This document shows positions 6,862 through 13,720 of a stretch of 13,720 nt of DNA, in pieces. The translations under genes and the position numbers were made by a program. A model generated the notes under the pieces. The model was not told where the DNA came from and searched no databases. It was given only the letters and a program-made list of their open reading frames with translations. Position 1 is the first letter of the stretch, and each line of letters opens with the position of its first letter. This DNA comes from an uncultured Arenimonas sp. (GTDB taxonomy: Bacteria > Pseudomonadota > Gammaproteobacteria > Xanthomonadales > Xanthomonadaceae), in the NCBI GenBank assembly GCA_946885815.1, contig CAMPHE010000012.1, forward strand, positions 1 through 13,720. Direction: 5' to 3'.

Positions 6862-7449
6862 TTATCGCCGGAAGGCCGGGCCGTGCCAGCCGCGCTCGGT
6901 CGCGACCGCGTCCAGCCGCACGTCCCAGTCCTGCGCATCGGCGTCCGCCACCTGCTGCAGCGCGTAACCGACGCCGACCAGCCACGGCGGCGCCGCGGTC
7001 GTGCGCCGGAACGCGAACGTGCGGTCGTAGTAGCCGCCGCCCATGCCGAGCCGGTGGCCGGCGTCGTCGAACGCGACCAGCGGCACGAGCACGACCGCCA
7101 GTTCGGTCGCGTCGAGCGTCGAGGCGGGGTCGACCGCGGGTTCGGGAATGCCGAACCGGTTGGCGACCGTCGCGTCGCCGGCGCGCCACGGTGCGAACCG
7201 CAGCGTCGCGTCGCCCTGCACCACCGGCAGGCACCACACCTGGCCGGGCGCCAGCTGCGTCTGCACGCGGTGCAGCGGCAACTCGCCGCCGACCGCCCAG
7301 TAACCGGCGACATAGCCCGGGGCGCGCAGCTCCGGACGCGCGGCGACCGCGGCGGCCACCGCGTCGGCGGCGGCGAGGCGTTGCGGGACGCCCAATGCGG
7401 CACGGGCCGCGCGCATCTCTCGACGTGTCGCGGCCCGGGTCGGCTTCAA
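6862..7449 (-). CDS. fau: 5-formyltetrahydrofolate cyclo-ligase, probable TTG start
   Basis: This enzyme (YgfA, MTHFS) uses ATP to convert 5-formyltetrahydrofolate to 5,10-methenyltetrahydrofolate in the cytoplasm. The substrate and ATP motifs are visible: GYWAVGGELPL, the FGIPEP stretch, VVLVPLVAFDDAGHRLGMGGGYYDRTF, and the final WDVRLDAVATERGW. I place the start at a TTG (7449), giving 195 residues beginning KPTRAATRREMRAARAALG after the initiator, because a perfect GGAGG (7461-7457) lies seven bases upstream. An ATG at 7416 gives 184 residues, near the E. coli length of 182, but has poor spacing to any Shine-Dalgarno sequence. An ATG at 7497 lies inside the 6S RNA and is unlikely. The 6S RNA gene directly upstream and zapA before it form the conserved gammaproteobacterial zapA-ssrS-ygfA order. 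Confidence 0.9.
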   Translation of the reverse strand: MKPTRAATRREMRAARAALGVPQRLAAADAVAAAVAARPELRAPGYVAGYWAVGGELPLHRVQTQLAPGQVWCLPVVQGDATLRFAPWRAGDATVANRFGIPEPAVDPASTLDATELAVVLVPLVAFDDAGHRLGMGGGYYDRTFAFRRTTAAPPWLVGVGYALQQVADADAQDWDVRLDAVATERGWHGPAFRR

Positions 7450-7453
7450 GAAA

Positions 7454-7638
7454 GTTCCTCCACCATGCCGATGCGTGCCAAACGACCTTGATCCCAAGGA
7501 TCAAGTGGGTACCCGGACCGCCGCTTCAGGCTTTCCGCACGGGGGCGGACATGCACACCACGGTCGGGCCGGATTCCCGGGTCGTGTTTATGGGACAAGG
7601 CGCAATGTTCGACACGCTGTCCAACACGGCAGAGGACG
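7454..7638 (-). ncRNA. ssrS: 6S RNA
   Basis: This RNA binds sigma-70 RNA polymerase holoenzyme by mimicking an open promoter and represses transcription in stationary phase. It is recognised by its place between zapA and fau on the same strand, its length of about 185 bases, and its structure. A terminal stem pairs CCUCUGCCGUG (7635-7625) with CAUGGUGGAGG (7467-7457). The conserved 3' segment reads CUUGAUCCUUGGGAUCAAGG, close to the E. coli CCUUGAACCAAGGGUUCAAGG segment, and GUGCGGAAAGCCUGAAGCGG resembles the GAGAAGCCU region. A -10 box (TATACT) is suitably placed upstream. The ends are estimates: the 5' end from the -10, the 3' end from the closing stem. Confidence 0.9.
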
Positions 7639-7644
7639 GTCGGG

Positions 7645-7650
7645 AGTATA
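7645..7650 (-). promoter_or_regulatory. -10 box of the 6S RNA promoter
   Basis: TATACT on the minus strand lies about seven bases before the expected 5' end of 6S RNA. The -35 region at 16-18 bases falls in a T-run (CGATTT or GATTTT) and is poor, so a different -35 or an activator may be used. Confidence 0.6.
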
Positions 7651-7681
7651 GGGCCGGTCACCGAAAAAAATCGTGAACCGG

Positions 7682-7975
7682 TCAGCGCGGCGCGTCGAAA
7701 AGTCCGTCCAGCTTCCGGTTCAGTTCACCCAGCGTGCGGTTGATCGCCTGGTCGCGCTGCTCGGCTTGCGTGCGCAGCTGCAGCAGCTCGTGCGCGAGGT
7801 TGAGGGCGGTGAGCACCGCGACGCGGTCGAGCGCCGCCATGCGGTTGCTGCCGCGCAGTTCGCGCATCCGCGAATCGAGCAGCGTGGCCGCGGCGACGAG
7901 GCTGTCGCGCTCGCCCGGTTCGACGCCGACGGTGAACTCGCGGTCGAGGATGCGGACGTTGACCGGCTCGCTCAC
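7682..7975 (-). CDS. zapA: Cell division protein ZapA
   Basis: This 97-residue cytoplasmic protein binds FtsZ and bundles its filaments at midcell. The N-terminal globular part reads VNVRILDREFTVGVEPGERDSLVAAATLLDSRM, typical of ZapA, followed by a coiled-coil-like C-terminal half (ALNLAHELLQLRTQAEQRDQ.INRTLGELNRKLD) that forms the dimer and tetramer stalk. The start is a GTG at 7975, which overlaps the stop codon of the upstream coiled-coil gene (GTGA), so the two are probably translationally coupled. An open frame continues far upstream but only as a shadow of the neighbouring genes. 6S RNA follows downstream on the same strand. Confidence 0.93.
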   Translation of the reverse strand: MSEPVNVRILDREFTVGVEPGERDSLVAAATLLDSRMRELRGSNRMAALDRVAVLTALNLAHELLQLRTQAEQRDQAINRTLGELNRKLDGLFDAPR

Positions 7976-8193
7976 GCGTTGTTCTCCAGCGACTTGAGCC
8001 GCGTGATCATCGCTTCGACGCGCGAGCGCGCCTGCTCGTTCTTGTTCAGCAGCTGCGCGCGCTCCGACACCAGCTGTTCCTGGCCGTGGCGCAGGCTGCG
8101 GTTCTCCTCCAGCAGGCGACGGTGCTGCTCGGCGAGGCGCTCGAAGCGTTCGGCCAGGGCCTGCAGCTGTTCGACGGGGTCGGTCGGGTTCAT
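7972..8193 (-). CDS. Small coiled-coil protein, TIGR02449 type
   Basis: This 73-residue acidic and basic heptad-rich protein consists almost wholly of a predicted coiled coil (residues about 5-70: VEQLQALAERFERLAEQHRR, then LLEENRSLRHGQEQLVSERA and RVEAMITRLKSLE). It has the length, context and character of the TIGR02449 family, which lies next to zapA in Pseudomonas and Xanthomonas relatives. The family function is not established; the overlap with zapA suggests a role linked to cell division. There is no clear Shine-Dalgarno sequence before the ATG (CCCCGCG). The gene begins 33 bases after the end of the GGDEF-EAL gene on the same strand, and I see no separate promoter in that gap. Confidence 0.82.
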   Translation of the reverse strand: MNPTDPVEQLQALAERFERLAEQHRRLLEENRSLRHGQEQLVSERAQLLNKNEQARSRVEAMITRLKSLENNA

Positions 8194-8226
8194 CGCGGGG
8201 AAGTGTCCGTGCGCCGGGGGAGGCGG

Positions 8227-10524
8227 TCAATACGGCGCCGGAATCGCCGCCACCGTGCTCGGCTGCCAGCTGCGGATGAAGGCGAGGCAGCGGTGCGCGT
8301 CGAGCGGCGGCGACAGCCAGAAGCCCTGGATCTCGTCGCAGCCCTGTTCGCGCAGGTAGCTCAGCTGCTGTTCGCTCTCCACGCCTTCGGCGATGACGTT
8401 CAGGCCGAGCGAGTGGCCCATCGTGATCACGGTCGCGGTGATCGCCTCGTCGTCCGGGTCGCGCGTCAGGTCGCCGATGAATTCCTTGTCGATCTTCAGC
8501 GTGTCGATCGGCAGCCGCTTCAGGTACACGAGCGACGAATAGCCGGTGCCGAAGTCGTCGATCGCGAGCGTGACGCCGAGCTTGCGCAGCTCGTTGAGCA
8601 CGTGCGTGGTCTGCTCGGCGTTCTGCATCACCATCGATTCGGTGACCTCCAGCTCGATGCGGCTGGCCGGCACGCCGAGATCGTGGATCAGCGTGCGCAA
8701 CACTTCGGGCAGGTTGCCGCGCAGCAGCTGCAGTACCGACACGTTGATGCCGATGGAGATCTCGTGCAGCCCGTTCGCGCGCCAGCGCTTGAGCGTCTGC
8801 AGCGCCTCGGCCAGCACCCATTCGCCGATCTGCAGGATCAGGCCCGATTCCTCGGCGAGCGGCACGAACGTGACCGGATTGATCTCGCCCAGCTCGGCGC
8901 TGTGCCAGCGCAGCAGCGCCTCGACGCCGGTGATGCGCCCGTCCGCCAGCGCCATCCGCGGCTGGTAGACGAGGCGGAACTCGCCGCGGTCGATGCCCTT
9001 GCGCAGCGAGGCGAGGATCGTCGCGCGCCGGCGCGATTCGGCATCCATCGTCTCGTTGTAGATCTGGTACGTGTTCCGGCCTTCCGCCTTCGCCTGGTAC
9101 ATCGCGGTGTCGGCGAACTTCAGCAGGTCGGTCGGCACCAGTGCGTGGTCCGGATAGAGGCTGATGCCGAGCGACGGGGTGATCGACACGTCATGGCGCT
9201 CGTCGACCTCCAGCGGCATCGAGAACGCGGTGAGGATCTCGCGCGCGATGCGCTCGACCGCCGGCACCGACTCGACGTCCTCCAGCACCACGGTGAACTC
9301 GTCGCCGCCGAGCCGGGCGACGGTGTCGGACGCACCGACGGTGGCCTGCAGCCGCGTCGCCGCCGCTTTCAGCAACCGGTCGCCGGCGGCGTGGCCGAGC
9401 GAATCGTTGATGTCCTTGAAACGGTCCAGGTCGAGGAACAGCACCGCGACCCGCGTCTCCTGCCGCCGCGCGCGCACGATCGCGCGGCCGAGGCGCTCGC
9501 TCAGCAGCGCGCGGTTCGGCAGGCCCGTCAGCGTGTCGTAGTTCGCGAGGTAGCGCAGTTCCTGCTCGGCGCGCTTCTTGTCGGTGATGTCGTTCACCAC
9601 GGCGACGAAGTGGCTGCGCACGCCCATCGCGTCGCGCACCTCGCTCATCTCGATCCAGCCGAGGAATTCCTCGCCGTCCTTGCGCCGCTGCCACATCTCG
9701 CCGGCCCAGTGGCCGGTCCGCTCCAGCACGTCGCGCACGCGCCGGTAGAACTCGGCGCTGTGCTGGCTGGAGTCGAGCAGCTTGCTGTTCTGCCCGATCA
9801 CTTCCTCCTCGCTGTAGCCGGTGATGCGCGAGAACGCCGGGTTGACCGAGATGAAGCGGAAATCGAGGTCGATCACCGCCACCGCCTCGCTCATGCTGCG
9901 CAGCACCTCGAGCGCGACGCGCCGCTCGCGCTCGGCGCGGCGGATCACGGTGATGTCGCGCGCGGTGCCGGCCATCCGCAGCGGGCTGCCGGCGCTGTCG
10001 CGCTCGACCACCTTGCCGCGCGAACGCACCCACACCCACTCGCCGCGGGCGTTGCGGATGCGGTGCTCGGATTCGAATACCTCGGTATGGCCGACGATGT
10101 GTTCCTGCAGCAGCTTCTGCACCCGCGCCAGGTCGTCGGGATGGACCGACTGCGTGCGCCAGTCGTCGGTCGTCATCTCTTCCCGGCTGCCCTGGCCGAG
10201 CAGCTGGTGCGCGCCGAGGCGATAGAGGCTGTTGTCGCGGATGTTCCAGTCCCAGAACTCGTCGCCGGAGCCCCACAGCGCCAGGTTCAGGCGTTCTTCG
10301 CGTTCGCGGATCTCGCCCATCAGCGAGCGCTCCTGCCGGCGCCGGTGGCTGGTGACGCGCCACAGCAGCCAGCCGAGGAAGGCCGCCAGCGCCAGCAGCA
10401 GGATCTGGGAAATCCATCCGCGCGACGCGACCAGCGCGGCGGCCGCCGCGTGCGCCGGCGCGCAGTACGCCGTCAGCAGCGCGCACACGGCTGTGGATCC
10501 GCCCAGTCCTCGCGCTCGCGCCAT
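8227..10524 (-). CDS. Membrane PAS-PAS-GGDEF-EAL c-di-GMP protein
   Basis: This 765-residue protein should make and/or degrade cyclic di-GMP at the inner membrane. Its N-terminus has a signal-like hydrophobic stretch (about 10-30) and a second one (about 40-56, ISQILLLALAAFLGWLLW), leaving almost no periplasmic domain. Two PAS domains with PAC-type ends follow (about 77-198 and 202-321). GGDEF is intact at 406-410 (RLGGDEF), but the inhibitory RxxD I-site is GASD, its Arg replaced by Gly. The EAL domain carries the catalytic set: EALLRW (535-540), INVS, ELEVTES, DDFGTGYSS, KIDKEF, AEGVES and QGFW. The start at 10524 is chosen because a promoter lies at 10598-10570 and an in-frame GTG at 10596 would fall inside its -35. 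Ligands of the PAS domains are not predictable. Both activities are possible; which one dominates is unknown. Confidence 0.92.
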   Translation of the reverse strand: MARARGLGGSTAVCALLTAYCAPAHAAAAALVASRGWISQILLLALAAFLGWLLWRVTSHRRRQERSLMGEIREREERLNLALWGSGDEFWDWNIRDNSLYRLGAHQLLGQGSREEMTTDDWRTQSVHPDDLARVQKLLQEHIVGHTEVFESEHRIRNARGEWVWVRSRGKVVERDSAGSPLRMAGTARDITVIRRAERERRVALEVLRSMSEAVAVIDLDFRFISVNPAFSRITGYSEEEVIGQNSKLLDSSQHSAEFYRRVRDVLERTGHWAGEMWQRRKDGEEFLGWIEMSEVRDAMGVRSHFVAVVNDITDKKRAEQELRYLANYDTLTGLPNRALLSERLGRAIVRARRQETRVAVLFLDLDRFKDINDSLGHAAGDRLLKAAATRLQATVGASDTVARLGGDEFTVVLEDVESVPAVERIAREILTAFSMPLEVDERHDVSITPSLGISLYPDHALVPTDLLKFADTAMYQAKAEGRNTYQIYNETMDAESRRRATILASLRKGIDRGEFRLVYQPRMALADGRITGVEALLRWHSAELGEINPVTFVPLAEESGLILQIGEWVLAEALQTLKRWRANGLHEISIGINVSVLQLLRGNLPEVLRTLIHDLGVPASRIELEVTESMVMQNAEQTTHVLNELRKLGVTLAIDDFGTGYSSLVYLKRLPIDTLKIDKEFIGDLTRDPDDEAITATVITMGHSLGLNVIAEGVESEQQLSYLREQGCDEIQGFWLSPPLDAHRCLAFIRSWQPSTVAAIPAPY

Positions 10525-10569
10525 GGGCCGGAATCCCCCGATCCGTACCGTTCGATCATCCTTCGCGGC

Positions 10570-10598
10570 AGTGTAGGGGGGTGCCCACAGGCCCACAA
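10570..10598 (-). promoter_or_regulatory. Promoter of the GGDEF-EAL gene
   Basis: On the minus strand TTGTGG (10598-10593) and TACACT (10575-10570) lie 17 bases apart. Transcription would begin near 10563, with a leader of about 40 bases that includes GGGGGA upstream of the ATG. It is divergent from the ygfB promoter. Confidence 0.5.
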
Positions 10599-10614
10599 GC
10601 GCCCGGGCGCGCCT

Positions 10615-10623
10615 TGCTAGAAT
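10615..10623 (+). promoter_or_regulatory. Extended -10 promoter of ygfB-pepP
   Basis: TGCTAGAAT is an extended -10 (TGN plus TAGAAT). The -35 position (ACAAGC) has no similarity to consensus. The start would be near 10630, giving a leader of about 20 bases with CCGGAA before the ATG at 10651. Confidence 0.55.
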
Positions 10624-10650
10624 GCCGCTCGTTCATCTTCCGGAATTCAC

Positions 10651-11202
10651 ATGTCGACCGCGCCGCTACCGGGCTACGCCGAACTCGCCGACGCGCTGCG
10701 CGCGCTCGAGACGGGGCTCGAACCGGCCGAGCTGCACGGCTCGCTCTGCGGCTGGCTCGCCGGCGGCGGCCCGCACGATCGCCGCGGCTGGTTCGCCGCG
10801 GTGATGGCCGACCCGCTGCTGTCGGCGCCGGAGCCCGACGGCCTGCTCGACCAGCTCTACCGCGCCAGCGTGCAGCAGCTGGAATCCACCGATTTCGAGT
10901 TCGAACTGCTGCTTCCCGACGACGACAGTCCGGTCGACGAGCGCGGCGACGCGCTGATGGCGTGGGGCCGCGGCTTCCTCGGTGGTTTCGGACTCGCGGC
11001 CGGCGAGTCGCCGCCGCTGTCGGAGGATTCGGCGGAAGCGATCGCCGATCTCGCACGCATCACCGGCAGCGAGCTCGCCTACGACGAGCCGGAAGCCGAC
11101 GAGGAGGCGCTGGGTGAAGTCGCCGAGTTCGTGCGCGTCGCCGTGATGCTGGTGCACAGCGACTGCGTGCTCGGCCCGCGGCACCGCCGCAAGCTGAACT
11201 GA
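10651..11202 (+). CDS. ygfB: UPF0149 (YecA/YgfB) family protein
   Basis: This 183-residue acidic, all-helical cytoplasmic protein belongs to the UPF0149 family. YgfB of Pseudomonas aeruginosa is reported to affect beta-lactam resistance by acting on AlpA-dependent transcription; whether that applies here is inference. Family signatures are visible: the N-terminal YAELADALRALETGLEPAELHGSLCGWLAGG (8-38) and the central GDALMAWGRGFLGGFGLA (103-120), followed by the acidic ITGSELAYDEPEADEEALGEVAEFVRVAVMLVH region. The ATG at 10651 fits the usual N-terminus and lies about 27 bases behind a good -10 box. pepP begins one base after its stop codon, the conserved ygfB-pepP order. Confidence 0.93.
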   Translation: MSTAPLPGYAELADALRALETGLEPAELHGSLCGWLAGGGPHDRRGWFAAVMADPLLSAPEPDGLLDQLYRASVQQLESTDFEFELLLPDDDSPVDERGDALMAWGRGFLGGFGLAAGESPPLSEDSAEAIADLARITGSELAYDEPEADEEALGEVAEFVRVAVMLVHSDCVLGPRHRRKLN

Positions 11203-11203
11203 G

Positions 11204-12532
11204 ATGGCCGCGCCGGCGATCCGCGCCGCCGAGTTCGCGCGCCGGCGCCGGCAGCTGATGCGCATGGCGGGCGAGGACGCGATCCTGATCCTGCCGAGCG
11301 CACCGGCGCGCATCCGCAGCCACGACACGCACTATCCGTACCGCCAGGACAGCGACTTCTGGTATCTCGGCGGCTTCCCCGAACCGGAGGCGGTGCTGGT
11401 GCTGGTACCCGGCCGGCGCCACGGCGAGACCCTCCTGTTCTGCCGCGAGCGTGACCCGGAGCGCGAAGCGTGGGACGGCCCGCGCGCCGGCCCGGAAGGC
11501 GCGGCGGCGCAGTACGGCTTCGACGACGCGTACCCGATCGCCGACCTCGACGAGATCCTGCCCGGCCTGCTCGAAGGGCGCCGGCGGGTTTACTACCACT
11601 TCGGCCGCGACACCGAGTTCGACCTGAAACTCATCGGCTGGGTGAACCGGGTGCGGGAACAGGTGCGTCACGGCGCGCAGCCGCCGCACGAATTCCTCGA
11701 ACTCGGCCACCTGCTGCACGAGCTGCGGCTGTTCAAGAGTCCGGCCGAACTGCGGCTGATGCGGCATTGCGCGGCGGTCGCGGCACAGGCGCAGGTCGCC
11801 GCGATGCGCGCGACGCGCGTCGGCGGCCGCGAATACGAAGTGGAGGCCGCGCTGGTGCACGAATGGCGACGCAACGACGCGGTCGCCGCGTACGAGCCGA
11901 TCGTCGGTGCCGGCGCGAACGCCTGCGTGCTGCATTACCGCGACAACCGCGGCCCGCTGGCCGACGGCGACCTCCTGCTGTGCGATGCCGGCGCCGAATA
12001 CGCCGGCTACGCGTCCGACATCACCCGCACGTGGCCGGTGAACGGCACCTTTTCGAAAGTGCAGCGCGCGCTGTACGCGCTGGTGCTCGAGGCGCAGCAG
12101 GCGGCGCTGGCGCAGGCGCGACCCGGCCGACCGTGGATCGCCGGCCACCAGGCCGCGGTCGAGGTGCTCGCCGACGGCCTGCTGTCGCTCGGCCTGCTCA
12201 AGGGCACGCTGAAACAGGCGCTCGCGAGCGAGTCGTACAAGCGCTTCTACATGCACAAGACCGGCCACTGGATCGGGCTGGACGTGCACGACGTCGGCGA
12301 CTACAAGGTCGCCGGCGAGTTCCGCGAACTGGAGCCGGGCATGGTCTTCACGATCGAGCCCGGCCTCTACATCCCGCCCGGCGCCCGGGGCGTCGCGTCG
12401 AAGTGGCAGGGGATCGGGATCCGCATCGAGGACGATGTGGCGATCACGAAGACCGGCCATGAAGTACTCACCGAGGGCGTTCCACGCGCGATCGACGCCG
12501 TGGAAGCCGTGCTCGCCACCCGACAGGAGTAA
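11204..12532 (+). CDS. pepP: Xaa-Pro aminopeptidase
   Basis: This 442-residue cytoplasmic metalloprotease removes the N-terminal residue before proline. The N-terminal creatinase-like domain (1-175, with HDTHYPYRQDSDFWYLGGFPEPEAV) precedes the pita-bread catalytic domain. The five metal ligands are all present and nearly match the E. coli numbers: Asp261 (LLCDAGAEY), Asp272 (ASDITRTWP), His355 (HKTGHWIGLDVHDVG), Glu385 (TIEPGLYI) and Glu409 (IRIEDDV). The catalytic His244 lies in VLHYRDN. Length is normal for the family. The start follows the ygfB stop after one base, so the two are coupled. In many gammaproteobacteria ubiH follows pepP, but here a secreted unknown protein does; its AGGAG sequence overlaps the pepP end. 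Confidence 0.96.
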   Translation: MAAPAIRAAEFARRRRQLMRMAGEDAILILPSAPARIRSHDTHYPYRQDSDFWYLGGFPEPEAVLVLVPGRRHGETLLFCRERDPEREAWDGPRAGPEGAAAQYGFDDAYPIADLDEILPGLLEGRRRVYYHFGRDTEFDLKLIGWVNRVREQVRHGAQPPHEFLELGHLLHELRLFKSPAELRLMRHCAAVAAQAQVAAMRATRVGGREYEVEAALVHEWRRNDAVAAYEPIVGAGANACVLHYRDNRGPLADGDLLLCDAGAEYAGYASDITRTWPVNGTFSKVQRALYALVLEAQQAALAQARPGRPWIAGHQAAVEVLADGLLSLGLLKGTLKQALASESYKRFYMHKTGHWIGLDVHDVGDYKVAGEFRELEPGMVFTIEPGLYIPPGARGVASKWQGIGIRIEDDVAITKTGHEVLTEGVPRAIDAVEAVLATRQE

Positions 12533-12536
12533 CCCG

Positions 12537-13124
12537 ATGTCCCGCCACGCCCCGTTTTCCGCCCTGTGGATGCTGCCCGCCCTCTTCGCCGCCGGCGGGG
12601 CCATCGCCGAGGACGGCGCCGCGCCGCCCGCCGCCGACGCGGCGCCGGCCGCGCCGGTGATCGAAGTCGTCCGCGACGGCGGCATCGCCGAGTCGTGGCG
12701 CGAGGACGGCAGCGCCTTCGCGACGTTCGGACCCGACGGCGAGGCGGTCGTGCCGACCGCCGAGCAGCAGGCGCTGCAGGCGCTGGCGAACGCCTACGAC
12801 GTGCGGTTCGTCCGGTACGACGCGGCCGGCGCCGACGAAGCCACGGTGGCCGGCGACACCATCGCCCGCTACGCACTCGCGCGCGAAGTCGCGGCCGAGG
12901 CCTTGAAGGACGCGAAGCCGGCGGCCGGCGGTGCGGCGACGCGCCCCACGCACGCGCTCGCGTATTCGTCCGACGGCCACGCGTGGGAACTGCAGCTGTG
13001 CTTCGATTGCGAGCGCTACGTACTGCGCCGCGACGGCGTCGAGGTCGGTGCGGGCGCGTCCGGCGGGACCACGCGGCGCGCCGCCTTCGATGCGCTGTTC
13101 GCCGGGGCCGACGCCGCGCGGTGA
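12537..13124 (+). CDS. Secreted protein of unknown function
   Basis: I do not recognise this 195-residue protein. The start at 12537 has AGGAG eight bases upstream, overlapping the pepP stop codon. Residues 1-24 look like a signal peptide (MSRHAPFSALWMLPALFAAGGAIA, cleavage expected before EDG). A low-complexity Ala/Pro linker (EDGAAPPAADAAPAAP) follows, then a short folded region: IEVVRDGGIAESWREDGSAF, ANAYDVRFVRYDAAGADEA, and HAWELQLCFDCERYVLRRDG, with a Cys-x-x-Cys pair that could form a disulfide or bind metal. There is no lipobox, so a soluble periplasmic or exported protein is most likely. It is the last gene of the ygfB-pepP run and converges with holC at a four-base gap. I could not match it to a named family. 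Confidence 0.75.
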   Translation: MSRHAPFSALWMLPALFAAGGAIAEDGAAPPAADAAPAAPVIEVVRDGGIAESWREDGSAFATFGPDGEAVVPTAEQQALQALANAYDVRFVRYDAAGADEATVAGDTIARYALAREVAAEALKDAKPAAGGAATRPTHALAYSSDGHAWELQLCFDCERYVLRRDGVEVGAGASGGTTRRAAFDALFAGADAAR

Positions 13125-13128
13125 CGCG

Positions 13129-13720
<592 letters not shown>

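Noticed and set aside
7446..7661. A 71-codon frame covering the 6S RNA on the minus strand
   Set aside because: The segment folds and aligns as 6S RNA; the frame shows no protein-like pattern and no ribosome binding site.
8086..10620. An 844-codon open frame on the plus strand opposite the GGDEF-EAL gene
   Set aside because: It is antisense to a protein with full domain signatures, has biased His/Arg/Ala/Asp composition typical of GC-rich shadow frames, and shows no domain.
11060..12685. A 541-codon open frame on the minus strand opposite pepP
   Set aside because: pepP has all metal ligands and normal length on the plus strand; the antisense frame has no recognisable motif.
13125..13128. 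Terminator between the secreted-protein gene and holC
   Set aside because: Only four bases separate the two convergent stop codons and no hairpin is seen there.

Overview
The window is GC-rich chromosomal DNA from a gammaproteobacterium, most likely of the family Lysobacteraceae (Xanthomonadaceae: Lysobacter, Luteimonas or a relative). This rests on the protein relationships, the use of a Coq7-type rather than UbiF-type ubiquinone hydroxylase, the block around ygfB/pepP/zapA/6S RNA/fau, and the pepA-holC pair. The genus cannot be set from sequence alone. I see no insertion sequence, phage gene, CRISPR array or toxin-antitoxin pair. Almost everything is core or near-core chromosome.

Left part (1-4450). 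The 3' end of speD (S-adenosylmethionine decarboxylase) is followed closely by a small SMR-family exporter of the guanidinium (Gdx/SugE) type. Converging on them from the minus strand is a three-gene operon: a GlcF-like two-cluster Fe-S protein, coq7 (ubiquinone hydroxylase, ATGA overlap) and a DUF488 protein. A short divergent promoter region separates this operon from rplM-rpsI (ribosomal proteins L13 and S9). A tRNA-Gln(CUG) gene follows, ending directly in a long hairpin with a GCAA loop.

Middle part (4450-7680). A plus-strand gene encodes two cyclic-nucleotide-binding-type domains fused to a rhodanese domain. After it lies a non-coding stretch of about 130 bases with three or four adjacent hairpins, probably a family-specific intergenic repeat. 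On the minus strand, read from right to left, come zapA, the 6S RNA gene (ssrS), fau (5-formyltetrahydrofolate cyclo-ligase), an EVE-domain protein and rpiA. The Shine-Dalgarno sequence of fau lies inside the 3' arm of the 6S RNA closing stem.

Right part (7680-13720). Upstream of zapA on the minus strand are a small coiled-coil protein (TIGR02449 type, GTGA overlap with zapA) and a large membrane PAS-PAS-GGDEF-EAL protein that sits between the zapA cluster and the divergent ygfB-pepP pair. Downstream of pepP, where many gammaproteobacteria carry ubiH, there is a secreted protein I do not recognise. Converging on it are holC (DNA polymerase III chi) and the 3' end of pepA (leucyl aminopeptidase), which overlap by ATGA.

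Several promoters can be read by eye with -10 boxes of the form TAGNNT or TATNNT: rplM, the Fe-S operon, tRNA-Gln, the cNMP-rhodanese gene, 6S RNA, the GGDEF-EAL gene (TACACT) and ygfB. I found no clear undescribed system. The most promising items are the cNMP-cNMP-rhodanese fusion, the 6S/fau overlap, the GGDEF-EAL protein with a lost inhibitory site, the unknown secreted protein and the hairpin cluster.
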